Assembly: GCA_037577475.1 (NCBI GenBank)
Contig: CM075202.1
Span: forward strand, 5,789,001 to 5,853,000
Source: Chaunax sp. Z400
Lineage: Eukaryota; Chordata; Actinopteri; Lophiiformes; Chaunacidae
Reading direction: 5' to 3'
Length of the DNA stretch: 64,000 nucleotides
The notes beneath the pieces were generated by a model. That model saw only the letters and a list, made by a program, of their open reading frames with translations. It did no database searches and was not told the origin of the DNA. Within the stretch, counting starts at the first letter, position 1, and every line of letters starts with the position of its first letter. The position numbers were made by a program, and so were the translations under genes. Shown here in pieces: positions 37,757-49,428 of the stretch.

Positions 37757-38479
37757 CTACTTGACTTAGAACACAGAACAGCAAAATTAATGTATCCAAA
37801 TGTAACAAAATAAAAGTAATGATTACTTAAGTAAGACTTGCCACAAAACTACTCTGAAAAGCACTCAAAAATGTTAAATTAAATGTAATGGAGTAAATAT
37901 TACTCATTACTACAGAAGGAATGGGTCTGCAGTAAATCATCTAGTACTGAATTTTATTTAAAACTTGGACAGATGCATAAATAATCCATTTCAAATGGAC
38001 TGTAAAGTATGACGCATGTTTGTAATGGGTATATTGGAATTTAATTCTGATCTATAGATTTTGATTTCACATCCTTGTGCTATTGATATTTTTATTTTCT
38101 CCAGTACAAAAGGCATGCCCCTCTAACTTGCTAAGGGTTCAACTGAGAAATTACATTACTCAATTACAATAATTACATTTGTCTCAATTTCCAAGCTGAA
38201 ACATCTGTACATGCTAATAAGATCCAAAGCAAAGTACTCCTCTCTGTAATGGCAAACATGTGCTTAAGAGTCTGCCCTGCTGCTTTATGTTATATAACCA
38301 CTGCTGTGAAGAACACAAGAGGAGGACCCAATATCAGGAGCACCTGTTCAACTCGTGCAGTGGTGAAGGACTTCTAATGCTGCGTTCATGTAATGTGGAA
38401 CGGATGTTAGAGATGGGAAATATTTTTATGTTTATGAGTTTTACCTAAGCCAGCAAGAGTTGGAGGGCATCATGTGGTC

Positions 38480-38690
38480 GCATACGTTTGTTTGTTTGTC
38501 TGTTTGTCTGCAAGATATCTTGAAAAGTTGTTAACAGACTTTCATTCAATTCTTGGGCCAAGGAAGAGTTGATGAAATTTTTGAGGTTGATCCGGGTACA
38601 GCCTGTCACTTTTACTTTATGGAAGAGCAATACGCAATTGTTGTGCAAGCCAACCACAGCAAGGCTCGGTTCAAATAAAAGACAATATCG
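38480..38690 (+). repeat. Partial copy of the MITE-like family
   Basis: 'gtttgtctgcaagatatct', 'ggccaaggaagagttgatga' and 'gttgatccggg' align with the left half of the 23.1 kb element. The right terminal repeat is absent. Confidence 0.5.
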
Positions 38691-38754
38691 ATCCTGGAGC
38701 AATTACCTTGTCACAATAGCAAACATGCATGTAGCAGTTGTCAATTTTCTACAT

Positions 38755-39210
38755 TTTTAGTTGTACTCATGGTGCCTCTCTGGAGATGTTGTAGTCTGTT
38801 GGCACATCATCCACCACTCAGATCCAGACTGAGATATTTCAACAAAAATTGGATGAATTGGAAAAAAATTCAGCACAGACATCCGTCTTTTCCTCAGGAA
38901 GCATTCTAAAAACTTTGGTGATCCTTTAACTGCTTTTCTAGAGCCATTATCAGCTCAAAGATTTTATCGGCCCATCAATAAACGAATCACAGCTGTAATA
39001 ACATTCCCATCTGCCCCAATTGTACCCTATATCCCATCTGTATTATTGTTGGATGTGCGCACACTAGTCTACTCTTTTCAAGCATTTTCATTGTGAGCAT
39101 GTTAGCATTTTCATTGTGAGCATGTTAGCATTCCGGTGCGAGAATTCAGCTCCAAGCACTACGACGCCTGCAGCCTCACAGAGCTGCTTGCAGGGCTGTC
39201 GACTGAGTTT
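38755..39210 (+). repeat. Dispersed teleost repeat with 'gagcatgttagcat' units
   Basis: Landmarks are 'atccagactgagatatttca', 'ttggatgaattgg', 'actttggtgatcctttaac', a duplicated 'ttcattgtgagcatgttag' at 39,088 and 39,108, and 'cagcctcacagagctgctt'. I recognise this order from a common fish interspersed repeat. It is noncoding. Confidence 0.6.
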
Positions 39211-39214
39211 TGCT

Positions 39215-42200
39215 GCTCTGTCTTTGACCTTTTTTGCCTCTGAATATTTTGTCACATCCCTTTAAAACCAGTGTTGCTACAAGTATCCACAACATTTCAA
39301 GGTGGCTTAATGTGATTTCTTTAGACTGCCGCTGCGCCACGAAATTCAACAAAATCGAATTATGCCTCCATCAAACAACTCAAACATTTTGTTGGATGTT
39401 GGTCATTTAAACCCATCGCACAGCGATTTGAATTTCTCCTACATGTATTTTCATTTATAGTTCCAAGAACTGTTGTGTTTAGATTGGTATGTGCAGCTGT
39501 ACTTCTTGGTAACAAGAGGAAAAGCCGCTAGGCATTTTCATTTTTGTGGCCGTCTGAGGAAAGAGCCAGCCATGATTTTGAAACCGAGCTAATTGCAGGT
39601 AACTGCCAAAATAAAGGAACATGAAATATGTTGGAGCTCCTTCTCTGTGCTTTGGCTTAGATTTTACAAATTGAACTTATGCATTCAATATAGTTTTGAG
39701 GAAATCCTATTTTTCAATGTTTTCCTTCTAATTTCTGGAGTATTCCGTTTCCACTGCCACACTAAGACGCCGAATTGAGTTGAGAAGCGGTGACAGCGCC
39801 AGCCGCAGTCAAGTGATTCACATTGTTTTATTTTCGCCCTTTGAACGACCGCTCAACGGAGACAATATAATTCCGAGAAGATTCCACTTTCACCGCGATA
39901 GAAGTGTTTCAACATGAGGTGATGAAGCCAAAAACTCAGAGTCGCTTTGTATTTTTTGGCCCTTACATCGCCTGCTTAGAGTTTGAGTCTACCTAAGACT
40001 TGCCAGGAAATTTTCCTCCATCACACAGCGGAGCCGACAGAACCTCTCAACCTGAAATTAATCAGTTCTGATGGAGATGTTCAAAGAAAAAGTGTAGGAA
40101 GGGTGTGTTCCTGTCAACTGTGGTGATAGAAAGTAGTCACCCCTTTAAGAACTTCTAGTAAGATGATATGAGTTCTATGACTTAAGGGACTGGAAGATTC
40201 TTTGGAGCTCCAACATTTAAAGCACAAATTCACTTAAGCATATCACAGACCACAGACTTGCATAAGCAAGTCTTAAAATAATCTATTTTGAGAGAGATTG
40301 GACACTGTGTCATCCCCCCATCCATCCATCCATCCATCCACCCATCCATCCATCCATCATGAAAAAAATGTCCATACTCACAGCTCCATTCATAAGCAAA
40401 ACAAAAATAAATTATAATTTCAAAAGAAAAGTCCAATTTAAGCAAAAATGAATAGTATTAATTTGATTGTGTCATTGTTATTATTGTCGGACTACTTAAT
40501 TGAATGGTCAAGTACTGACTTCATTCCTCCAAACATAAGTAGTACTTTGTCATCTAGTTCAAGCTTATAATAAACTCTAATTCCACAAGTGAAATATGCC
40601 AAAGCTCAGTACTGCTTTTATTAAAGACTATAAAAAGACTCCCCGTGTGCAGAGTTTACATGTCACCCTGCATTTTTATCCTGCATCTCATGCCTGTTGC
40701 AAGGAAAGCAAAGAAAAAGAGTTTGAACCATAGCACACTAGAAATGAGAGGCTGAGACGAATAAACATTTCGTTGTCTTCGCTGAACTTCTAACCTGTGC
40801 TTCTTTTTCTTTTTTTTTAAGGAAACTTGCTCGGGGTGCTGAAACCTGACCAAAGGACCAGATGATTCAATTGTGAGACAATGGATCTATATGGAAAGCA
40901 TTCATCATCAGTAAAAATTAAATTCTGTGTGTATGACAATAAACAGGTGAATGTATGTTTGTGTACTGTAACGGCAAGTAACCTTAGGGTAACATAAATG
41001 CACAATATATCATTTCTGCTGCTATGGGTCTCTCAATGGAAACTAAACAAAATAAGTACTTAATGTGGGATCATGGGAGTTGTTGTCTTCATTGTTTATC
41101 AACCAACATAGCAGATGAAAATCCATTTGACGTGACTCAGGCAGAAGTTCATGGACGAGGTAATGTTTTACTCCACTCATTCAAATATATAACAAAGGAC
41201 TTGTTGTTTTTAGACATTTTAATGTGGAAATGTTGCATATTATATGTTCAAAACTAAATGTTGATGTAACCTTATCATTCAAAGCTCATGATATGTCCCA
41301 GATTTAAAAATTCACCATAATACACACATATAATAGCTGGATTTTTTTTCATTGTTGTTAACTAATTTAGAAGTTTGGCAGTTCCCCCAACACGTTTTCC
41401 ACTTTCCTTTCCCACTGCCACTCTTGTTTAAAGAGTTGAATGAGTAGAAGCTTCAGGGTCAGGACGGTTACCTCACTTTAGTTTCCAACCATGGTGCATT
41501 TATTTCCTCTGAAAAGAGAGTGGAAGAATTCTACAACACCCTCTTGCTTGTTCCTGTTTTATTTCACATTCATCTCATACAATTTGACTGAAACATCCTT
41601 CATCGGGAGGTAAAAAGGTCGAGACAATATGCAAGGTTTTTTTTTAACTTTTATTCAAATTCTTCAGTTCTGAGTATAAAGGTGTGAATTTGTGTTTCAA
41701 TGGTTTTCAAAGGAGTTTTTGAAGGAGAAAGGAAGAAAAAAGGCAGAAAACATAAAACAAGAAGGTGACTGTTAACGGTCTCCAATAAGTCACTTTTGTT
41801 TAATTAAACATGGTAAAAACTATGTGATGGAATCATATGTATGTGGCTTATTTAGAAGCCAAAGCCTGGACACCTATTCTGCATTTAGCAATTGCATCTG
41901 ACAGATTTGAATGTATTTAGTTGGAAAATAGATTGTCTTTTATTCCACTGCATTTTGGAGGCAAATATATTTACTCCATTACATATATTTGTTAACCTTA
42001 GTGACGAGTTACTTTGAGCATTCAGATTAATAATACAAAATATAATCAACAAATAAATTATGATGTTTTATCACTTGATAAGCAACCCTGTAGTATATAA
42101 ATACAAAATATTAACCTATGTTATTAGATCAGGATAATTTATGCATTCATGTGTGGATTTCTTCAATGTTGCAGCTGCCAAATGTGAGACTAATTTTAAT

Positions 42201-42500
42201 TTATTTATATAGGCAACATTTTATATATTCTGACTGCTGATGCAAAATGCAATTTTAAAAAAAAAAAGTAGTAAGAGTTAAGATGATGCTTTTTAGCTCT
42301 CCAGAGGGGGAAAACAACAAGATACCCAGCATCATATAAATATAGAATAGACAGCCCCACATTTACCAGCTGAAACATTAAACACATACATTATGAATAC
42401 ATGAACTATAATAATCCAGTAATACATGTTATTCTGATATAGGCTACTCTACAAAATGAGTACTTAGAGTTTTGGTAAAATATTAATGTAAGGCTGGTAA
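39215..42500. other. Noncoding stretch upstream of katnbl1
   Basis: No coding signal recognised. It contains the (CATC)n tract listed separately and A/T-rich sequence. The katnbl1 promoter lies at its right edge. Confidence 0.5.
40318..40359 (+). repeat. (CATC)n microsatellite
   Basis: About ten catc units with one interruption at 40,341. Confidence 0.9.
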
Positions 42501-42507
42501 GTAGGAA

Positions 42508-42549
42508 TTCTTCTTCTTCTCTTCTTCTTCTTCTTCGTCTTCTTCTTCG
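42508..42549 (+). repeat. (CTT)n microsatellite near the katnbl1 promoter
   Basis: About thirteen ctt/cgt trinucleotides roughly 470 bases before the first katnbl1 donor. Confidence 0.9.
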
Positions 42550-42599
42550 TTGCACTAGGTGGCGCCATAGAACAGTGGGATTTATTTTTTCATAATGTC

Positions 42600-43019
42600 C
42601 AGCAGTCGTCGCTAAAACTCCATCTTTTATTTGGGCGAATCAATCCCACAAGCCCCTGACACACCGGTGGTGTATTCATTTGAATGGTACTACCGTGAAA
42701 CGCTAGCGAACCTGTATAGACAAGAGTTGTTTATGAGTTTAACCCGTTTTAAACCCTTTGGATTTACACACCTGAGGCGACCTTATGACACTTCGCAAAA
42801 TGAATCGGTTGGTATTCAACTTTACAGTTTCAAAGTAACCTTTGAACTACTATTAATAAAGCCATATGCTCCTTAAGTTGGAAGGCTAACTTGCTAGCTC
42901 GCACTAGCGGCCCTGTTTATAAAGCTAGTTACTTTCGACGTCTCCGTGTATCCTTGATAGTTGAGCTATAAGCTAACAGGTCAAGCTAACGGTAGTTGTA
43001 CGTTGTCTGGGAGCATGTG
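42600..43019 (+). other. Putative katnbl1 promoter and 5' untranslated exon
   Basis: A consensus donor ('catgtg' followed by gtaagt, GT at 43,020-43,021) ends a presumed noncoding first exon. The next acceptor is 'tgtttattcaacag' ending at 43,379. The transcription start cannot be fixed; the left boundary is nominal. Sequence upstream is GC-richer than the gene-poor region, with several 'gctaac/gctagc' repeats. Confidence 0.5.
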
Positions 43020-43390
43020 GTAAGTTTAAGCTAAGGAATATAACGAAATGCAGCTCCCCTCCAAACATAGGCTCATTTATTTGTGTAGCAGGACAGACAA
43101 CTTGCTGCCGTAACTTAAATTCGTCTTGTTACTTCTTTTCAGTTTACTTAGGGAACGTGAATGTGTGCAGCAGCCAGCTAATTCAAATTTAGCATTTCTG
43201 ACTTAATTTAGCCCCTTGCAACGCTTATATTTAATTCTCGCTACTGCGTCATAGTCCATAGGCCAAATGAAGCAAGTGTAACTTATTCCTTTTTTTCATG
43301 AATAAAGACATTGACTCTTGTAACCCCTGAAGCTGAGACGGACTTCCTAACAATTGTTCCACAACTGTTTATTCAACAGTGTCCCTTGTT

Positions 43391-43429
43391 ATGGCAGCTT
43401 GTAAAGCATCAGGTGGTTCGCAAGTCTGA
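43391..43429 (+). promoter_or_regulatory. Short upstream reading frame in katnbl1 exon 2
   Basis: The first ATG after the exon 2 acceptor opens MAACKASGGSQV and stops at TGA 43,427-43,429. It is in the same frame as the downstream start at 43,502, and the 24 codons between the stop and that ATG are open. This is either a translation-dampening uORF or the remains of an older N-terminus cut off by the stop. Confidence 0.6.
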
Positions 43430-43501
43430 CAACAGGAAGTCAACCAGAATAAATCAAATGGCTTTCTTCCATCCTGCCTGCACCTTTCTACTGAAAAGAT
43501 C

Positions 43502-46500
43502 ATGAAGCAGGTATGGTGTTATAAAGCAAATACCATGGCGTGTTGTGTTAATAACTGGCCCGTTGTCTCTTAAATCCTGGTGACTGTGAACTACAGTGAA
43601 GTGGTATTCTAGTAATAGACATTGTAGTAGTGGCTTCATCCCTTATCCTTTCGTTTTAGGTGGATAAAATAAATAAGGAAGAATTAGATAAAGAAAGGTG
43701 AGTCACTTAGTCATTCATCTCAGTACCTATGTTCCACAGATCATCCCCTCTCAGTCACTGGATCATTGGGGCACCTTCCCATAATCATTATCATCATGTC
43801 TGTGCTTTTAATTGTATATATTTTTTGCATCTCATCCATGTTAACCTTCCTTTTGGCAGATTTCAAGTCCATTACGGAGTGAACAACCCAGGCAAAGCGA
43901 GGCGATTGTCATCATTCAAGAAGAAGTGTCGTCCAGTTGTGGAGGTGGGCTTAAAGCTGCACCACAAAACAGCAGATGTAGGCTGTGCCCGTGACCACGG
44001 CATGGCCAACAAAGAAAATGAGCTGACGTGCTCCGATGATGTACGGGGCATGCACTACAATGACAAGTGCGGGCACCCTGTGAACTCTGCAGAGGCTTCC
44101 AAGATGGCAGAGGCCAGCTCCAAGTACAGTGACTTCTCTGAGGTGATACCACAGTTATAACCAATACAGTATTTTATTTTACTATCAAAGTAAAAGCTCC
44201 TCTTCCAAGTCTTTATTAGGATTGATCAAAAGTGTTGTAGTCACAATTCCCTTTGTGCATTGTTTATCTGTTTGCATAGCTATCAAAGGACCATGAAGCT
44301 ATGACACATGTCCTTTTTGGAAGGAATCTACGACTAAAAGTAGCCCAAACACTGTGGCGAAGAAACACAAGTGAATTTGTGGCCTACTTAATACGGTAAA
44401 AGTCACCGCTAATACTGCATTTTGGTAGTTTGTTTTCACTCCCCTGTCTCACAAAATGCATCATCTTCAATAATTTTTGCTTTTCTAGAATTCAAGATAC
44501 AGCGGTGCTGCTCGACTGCTTACCTGTCTTAACAAACGAGTGAGTTCTTATCTGGCTATTTTGCATTTTTGCTGTTTAATAGTTAAGAATCACCTATAAT
44601 GGATTGACCCTAAACAGGATAAGCGGTTACAGAAAATGAATGAATAATGGATTGTACAAAACTGCCAGCCTATATTAAACATTTTCATGTAGCAAACTTG
44701 AGGTTGCAACTAATGTTTATTACTGATAAAGCCATCTGTTTTTTAAAAAAAAATTAATCTGTGAGCTTTTGAAATGTCAGAAAATAGTTTTAAAAAATTT
44801 CAGCAGTTTTTTAGAGCCCATGGGGATTTCTTCAAATTTCTGATTTTTGTTGACCGATAGTTAAAAAAACCTATTCATATTCAATTTTCAACTATGTTAA
44901 AAAGAGAAGCTGGTTTTGCTGACTTTTTTGTTTATGTGTTGATAATGTTTATGCTTACATTTAAACTCATCCATCATCGAAGCAAATAAGAGAATGAAGT
45001 CCATTTTTACAATTTGAGCTCTATTTGTTTTCGTGTGCCTGCCTACATCACTGGTAATCAGCCCACTTTATTACTTCTTATTGTGTGTTTTCTTGTTTCA
45101 GCCTTCAAACTGAGGCACCATGTTTGTCACTTGGCTGCTGCGTTGACCTCATGCCACAAGTAAAAGTGATTCTTGCCACCAAATATGAAGAGTAAGTTTC
45201 CCTGAGGGATTCCATAAATGTGTAATAATCTGTCTCTTTGATGTTGAAATTTGAGCTACTGAATTGGAGGTGATTCACTTGTTAAGTCATTCAAAAAAGT
45301 ACCAGCCAGTCTGAATGAGAAATGATCTGATAAAGCCTCTTTGAGGGATGAAATGTCTTTGACCTAGCACTTGTATCTTATGACCTGGGTGAGAATGCAG
45401 AGAATTCTCATCATTGACATTCTGATTTGACAACAATTGACTGCTTTAACTTCCTTTTTTTTATTCTTCTACAGACACATAATGGTGGGTTTACATTGGG
45501 TTCAGTCTGTCATCAGGAAATGGTGGCCGGAACTTTCTAAGAATGAGAAAAGACTGCGGGACAGTCGTTCAGAAGACAGGTGGGAAATGCATCTGTAAAT
45601 GAAAACCTAATAGTTCCTCTATGACACATCCAGGGTTCAAAGGGGTAGATGCAGCTGTTTTCATACTTTGCCAAATTTTCTGAGGTTTTGATTCTTTATA
45701 AGTATCAACCGTTCAACCAATGTACAACAGTATTTCAGTGATATCACACTATGCCTTAATAAAATATTTAGATCACACAGGTGACCCAAAAATCTGGGAA
45801 GTGCAACTAAACATTTTCTTTGGTAGCATGATAAAAAAAAACAGTCTAGTGAAGATTCAGCCATATAATAGATAGGAGGTATAACACTGACCTGTCTTGT
45901 TTTTAACTGGCATTGGACCCGTTTATTTGAATCAAACTAATGTGATAAACCAGAAAATACGTAGAGTAACTTTTGGTTTATGAAGTTTTTGTATCACGTC
46001 TACACTTCTCTCCATACTCGACATGCTTCCTCTGCCACATCCACATGAGTGCTCTCCCTCCCTCCCTCCCTCCCTTCCTTCCTTCCTTCCTCCCTGGGAA
46101 ATAGAGTATGTAGAAACTGAGGGGAAAAAAACAAATCCATATAGCTAGTATCCCAGTAATAAATGGGGAAAACACTATAGATGTAAAACTAAGTTAAAAC
46201 TTGTTTTTTAATACCACTGCCAAAGGGGGCATGTTAGGTTACCCTTGGCTGTCTGTCTGTCTGTGTGTATCGGGTATAATATGAGTGTGGTCTGTACATA
46301 TCTCCTCAAAAACTGCAGGACAGAATTTAAAGAAAATTCACACACCACACTTTGTAGGGGCCCTAAAGGTGTGCATCTCATTTGGTTTGTTCAATTTGCT
46401 TATTTTGACATTTTTAGGCACATTTGAACTTGGCTGATCTTTCTGTCATTCTGCTGTTCTTCTGCTATGATAGAGGTCATGGCCTATCCACATCAGCACA

Positions 46501-48161
46501 AAATGAGTTTTTCCAGTAGTGGGGACATTGTGTCTTTGGACGCACAACTTTTTTGAAGCCATTGAGGTTATCATGAGTTCTTGTTGAGTCTGCTGTGATA
46601 AAGACAAACATTTATCTGTTCCTTTATTCCTGTTAACAATCATTTAAATAAGCTAATACGTATGAGAAATAACCAGTTTTTTGAAAACTGATACAAAAAG
46701 GTCATGCCTAAAATGTATTAGTGGGTGCACCTAAATTAAAAGTGAGGCACTTCAGTGCAACACCAGTGTAAAAAGTCTGGATCCCTGGTTTGTGTTGCTG
46801 ACTGACACAAAGCAGAGTTTATAATCAGCTCTTGTCTTTTTTCTCTATCTTTTCAAATAGGGAAATTCAAATTGGTTTCAAAGTTGGTCATTTGACCCAC
46901 ATCCACTTACTCATACAGAGGAGATAGTTTGTCAGTCATGTTCAGCATACAAAATATTGCCTTCTTCAAACAAAATGTTTGCTTCTTGCATGGGGATTGA
47001 AATATTTATCCTTGTATCTCAATGGATGTTAATAATTGTCACAAACACAGACTCATAGCAGATATATATTAACTTAAATATTGTCTCACTGGGTTTTGTA
47101 GTAGTTTATAAAACAGTTTTCAAGAAATTATGTGAAAAAAATAGTCATCCACGTCTCTAACTGAATTTGTTAACTTGTAGTGGGTGGAGGTTTTCTCATC
47201 TGGCAGGAAATTCTTCTGGGTTTTCTACTTTCACTGACAGTAGGGTCCTGTGTGCTTCCACCAAATTTAAATGGTAATATTATGTTTATTTATTGCAGGA
47301 ATATTGAAATTATGAAGCAGCGGCTGAAGGACTTGTGGAAGGAAGGAACCCGATTATGTGTGGTGCCTGGATCTACAGGCGAACTGGCAAAGGTGAGAAG
47401 GATGCTATTATTGTAGCTCTTACCAAGGATTTTTCCATGATGCAGTAGCACTCAATGATTTATCAAGACTGGGGAAAGTTAAAGAAAACTGTTTTCAATG
47501 ATATTTTATTCATTTTTAAACATGAATTATTCAGATGTTCAGTGTTCAAGCTTTGTCTGGTCACTGTTTGAAGGTTTCATTAAATAAAAAGTGTTCTTTT
47601 TTTTTAGTAGTACACCATTTTCTACCTGTTAGGGGGGAAAAAACAAAATGAAATAATTGCTATAGAGTTGAATCAACAACTCTGTGAATGTTTCAAAATG
47701 AATGTGTGCTGACTCTTATTCTGTTTTTTTCCATCCTCTGTTTATTTTGGGTGGACACAGCTAACCACTCCCATTCTTTAAAAAAAAAAAAAAATCCCTC
47801 CTGGTCCACTGTAAGCATTTGTAACGTCAGTTTAGAGTCTGTGTTTGGGTTGTGGTTAATTTGTTTGCATCTTCACAGCCTGTTTGAACAAATGAAAAAG
47901 CCATTTCATGAGATGTTTTAAAAAGGAAATACATCCCTTTTTTATAGCCAGCATTTTAAAAAGAAAACCAGAATGATGTGATGTGTATAATGGGAAAATC
48001 ATATAATAGGAGTGTATTTGAACTGTGTTTTATTTGTGTTAATATGTGAAACAGATATATTTGATTGTATGCAGGCTGTTTCATTGGTTGTGATGACTCT
48101 TAACTGTTATCTCCAATTCATGTTGCAGGCTATCGAGGCTTATCTATCACAGCTGCCCTGA
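43502..48161 (+). CDS. Katanin p80 subunit B-like 1 (KATNBL1)
   Basis: KATNBL1 binds katanin catalytic p60 subunits through a con80-type domain and tunes microtubule severing at spindle poles and in the nucleus (family knowledge). Coding exons, all GT-AG: 43502-43510, 43660-43697, 43860-44142, 44280-44395, 44489-44539, 45102-45191, 45475-45579, 47299-47392, 48129-48161. They sum to 819 bases, 272 residues. The N-terminal part is basic (KARRLSSFKKKCRP) and is followed by MANKENEL, a block shared with the human protein. The con80-like C-terminal half begins near residue 111 (DHEAMTHVLFGRNLRL) and includes LLDCLPVLTN, LGCCVDLMP, VGLHWVQSVIRKWW and the end AIEAYLSQLP. Human KATNBL1 is about 304 residues, so this start lacks about 30. 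The start was chosen because an in-frame TGA blocks the earlier ATG. Bases around 43,502 have A at -3. Confidence 0.92.
44604..44652 (-). repeat. Fragment of dispersed teleost repeat (copy 2, katnbl1 intron)
   Basis: 'gaccctaaacaggataagcg' followed by 'gttacagaaaatgaatgaat' is the reverse complement of the 'attcattttctgtaaccgct' head of the copy at 53.1 kb. Confidence 0.65.
46054..46095 (+). repeat. (CCCT/CTTC)n tract in katnbl1 intron
   Basis: Pyrimidine tetranucleotides, ccct units changing to cttc units. The Gly/Lys/Glu-rich antisense frame over it is an artefact. Confidence 0.9.
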
Positions 48162-48720
48162 AAGCTGTCAATGTAGCACTCTGAGGGATGTGACCACTAC
48201 TGCTGGATCATGGCTGTGCTCTGAACTGATAATGATGCCAGACAAATAGAAGGGTTCATTCTGCCAGTTAATCTCAAACCTCTTACTGGGACTGAACTTG
48301 ACAATTCAGACACCTCCCCTGGTTAGAGCTGGAGACTCTTAAGGAGGGCTGAGAGAACCTTTCTGCAGAAAACACACAGCAAATGACTGCTTCACATTGA
48401 AGTGGACCGTCTTGTGAAGGGGCTTATTCAGTGGACCTCTTTGAGACCGGATGTAACGTCGCTCTATGAAGTGCCAAGCTCCTTGTTTCTCACTACAACA
48501 GTCTTGCACATGTGGATGTAATGAATACTCCGCTGTTATGTTTTGCGTCTGGGTCCGCCAGAATCCGGAACTTGAATCTGAAACAGTCTTAAATTATTAG
48601 AGTTCTGCATATATATCTTTTTTTATTTTGATTCTTCATTATGGTGTTTGACCGCAAAATGTAAAAACAAGTGATTCTTTTAATCTTCTTTTAAATAAAT
48701 TTGCTAAAAACCATAAATTT
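48162..48720 (+). other. katnbl1 3' UTR with poly(A) signal
   Basis: Noncoding sequence follows the stop to AATAAA at 48,694-48,699, with a following T-rich stretch. No other poly(A) signal is as well placed before emc7 starts at about 49.4 kb. Confidence 0.65.
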
Positions 48721-49301
48721 TTTTCTATTGGTCTTTTTATTTTTGCATATGCATTTAAGGGGCATTATTGCTGGAGAAATAAAACCGAGTACATCCAGTT
48801 GGTTCAGACAAAATTGTTTGTATAAACTTGGACACACTGGTATAATGACATAATTGCTACTCCCTGATCTGGCTGAATAATCTGAAGTGGTCAAACAAGC
48901 ATTTCAGCTTTTCTTGTTTGTGCTTGTATTTTTTTTTTCAATCCTTTATTAATTAAAAAAAATGATTCCGCTTATTGCAACCACGAGGGCTCAATCATTT
49001 GATGACAAAAACAATTAAAAAAGGACTATTTTTAGAGTTGTCAAAAATGCAATTTATAATAATGTTCTTGTGGACGCAACTAGAGTTAACATGTCAAGTC
49101 AAGAGAAAAGTTAACATTGGTTTTAGAAAAACTGCTCTATAAATTCAGAGAAACCCAATTAAAATCACAACATTTGCAGAAAAAATATTTTTGTGGCATT
49201 AATAATCAAAATATTGTTATCTTTAAATTTAAAATGGGTTTTTTTATACAGTACATCAGACATTGTGTGTAATGAGCCTGTACAATAAAGTTTTCTCCAT
49301 G

Positions 49302-49309
49302 TGACGTCA
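49302..49309 (+). promoter_or_regulatory. CRE/ATF palindrome in the emc7 promoter
   Basis: A perfect TGACGTCA lies 120 bases before the emc7 ATG, followed by 'tttccgc', an ETS-like core. A CRE/ATF site suits a housekeeping ER gene and could link it to ATF6/CREB factors (inference). Confidence 0.5.
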
Positions 49310-49428
49310 TTTCCGCAGAGACAGCTGATTGTGTCGAGTCTTCCGCTGCCCCAAACTGCTCTTGAATAACAATACATGTTGACGCAAATATATTTAGACT
49401 TCATTTTAATTTGAAACAGATAGACAAA

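Noticed and set aside
43311..43505. 64-codon plus frame over katnbl1 exon 2
   Set aside because: Uses a different frame from the one that joins to exon 3, and ends at a stop two codons before the donor.
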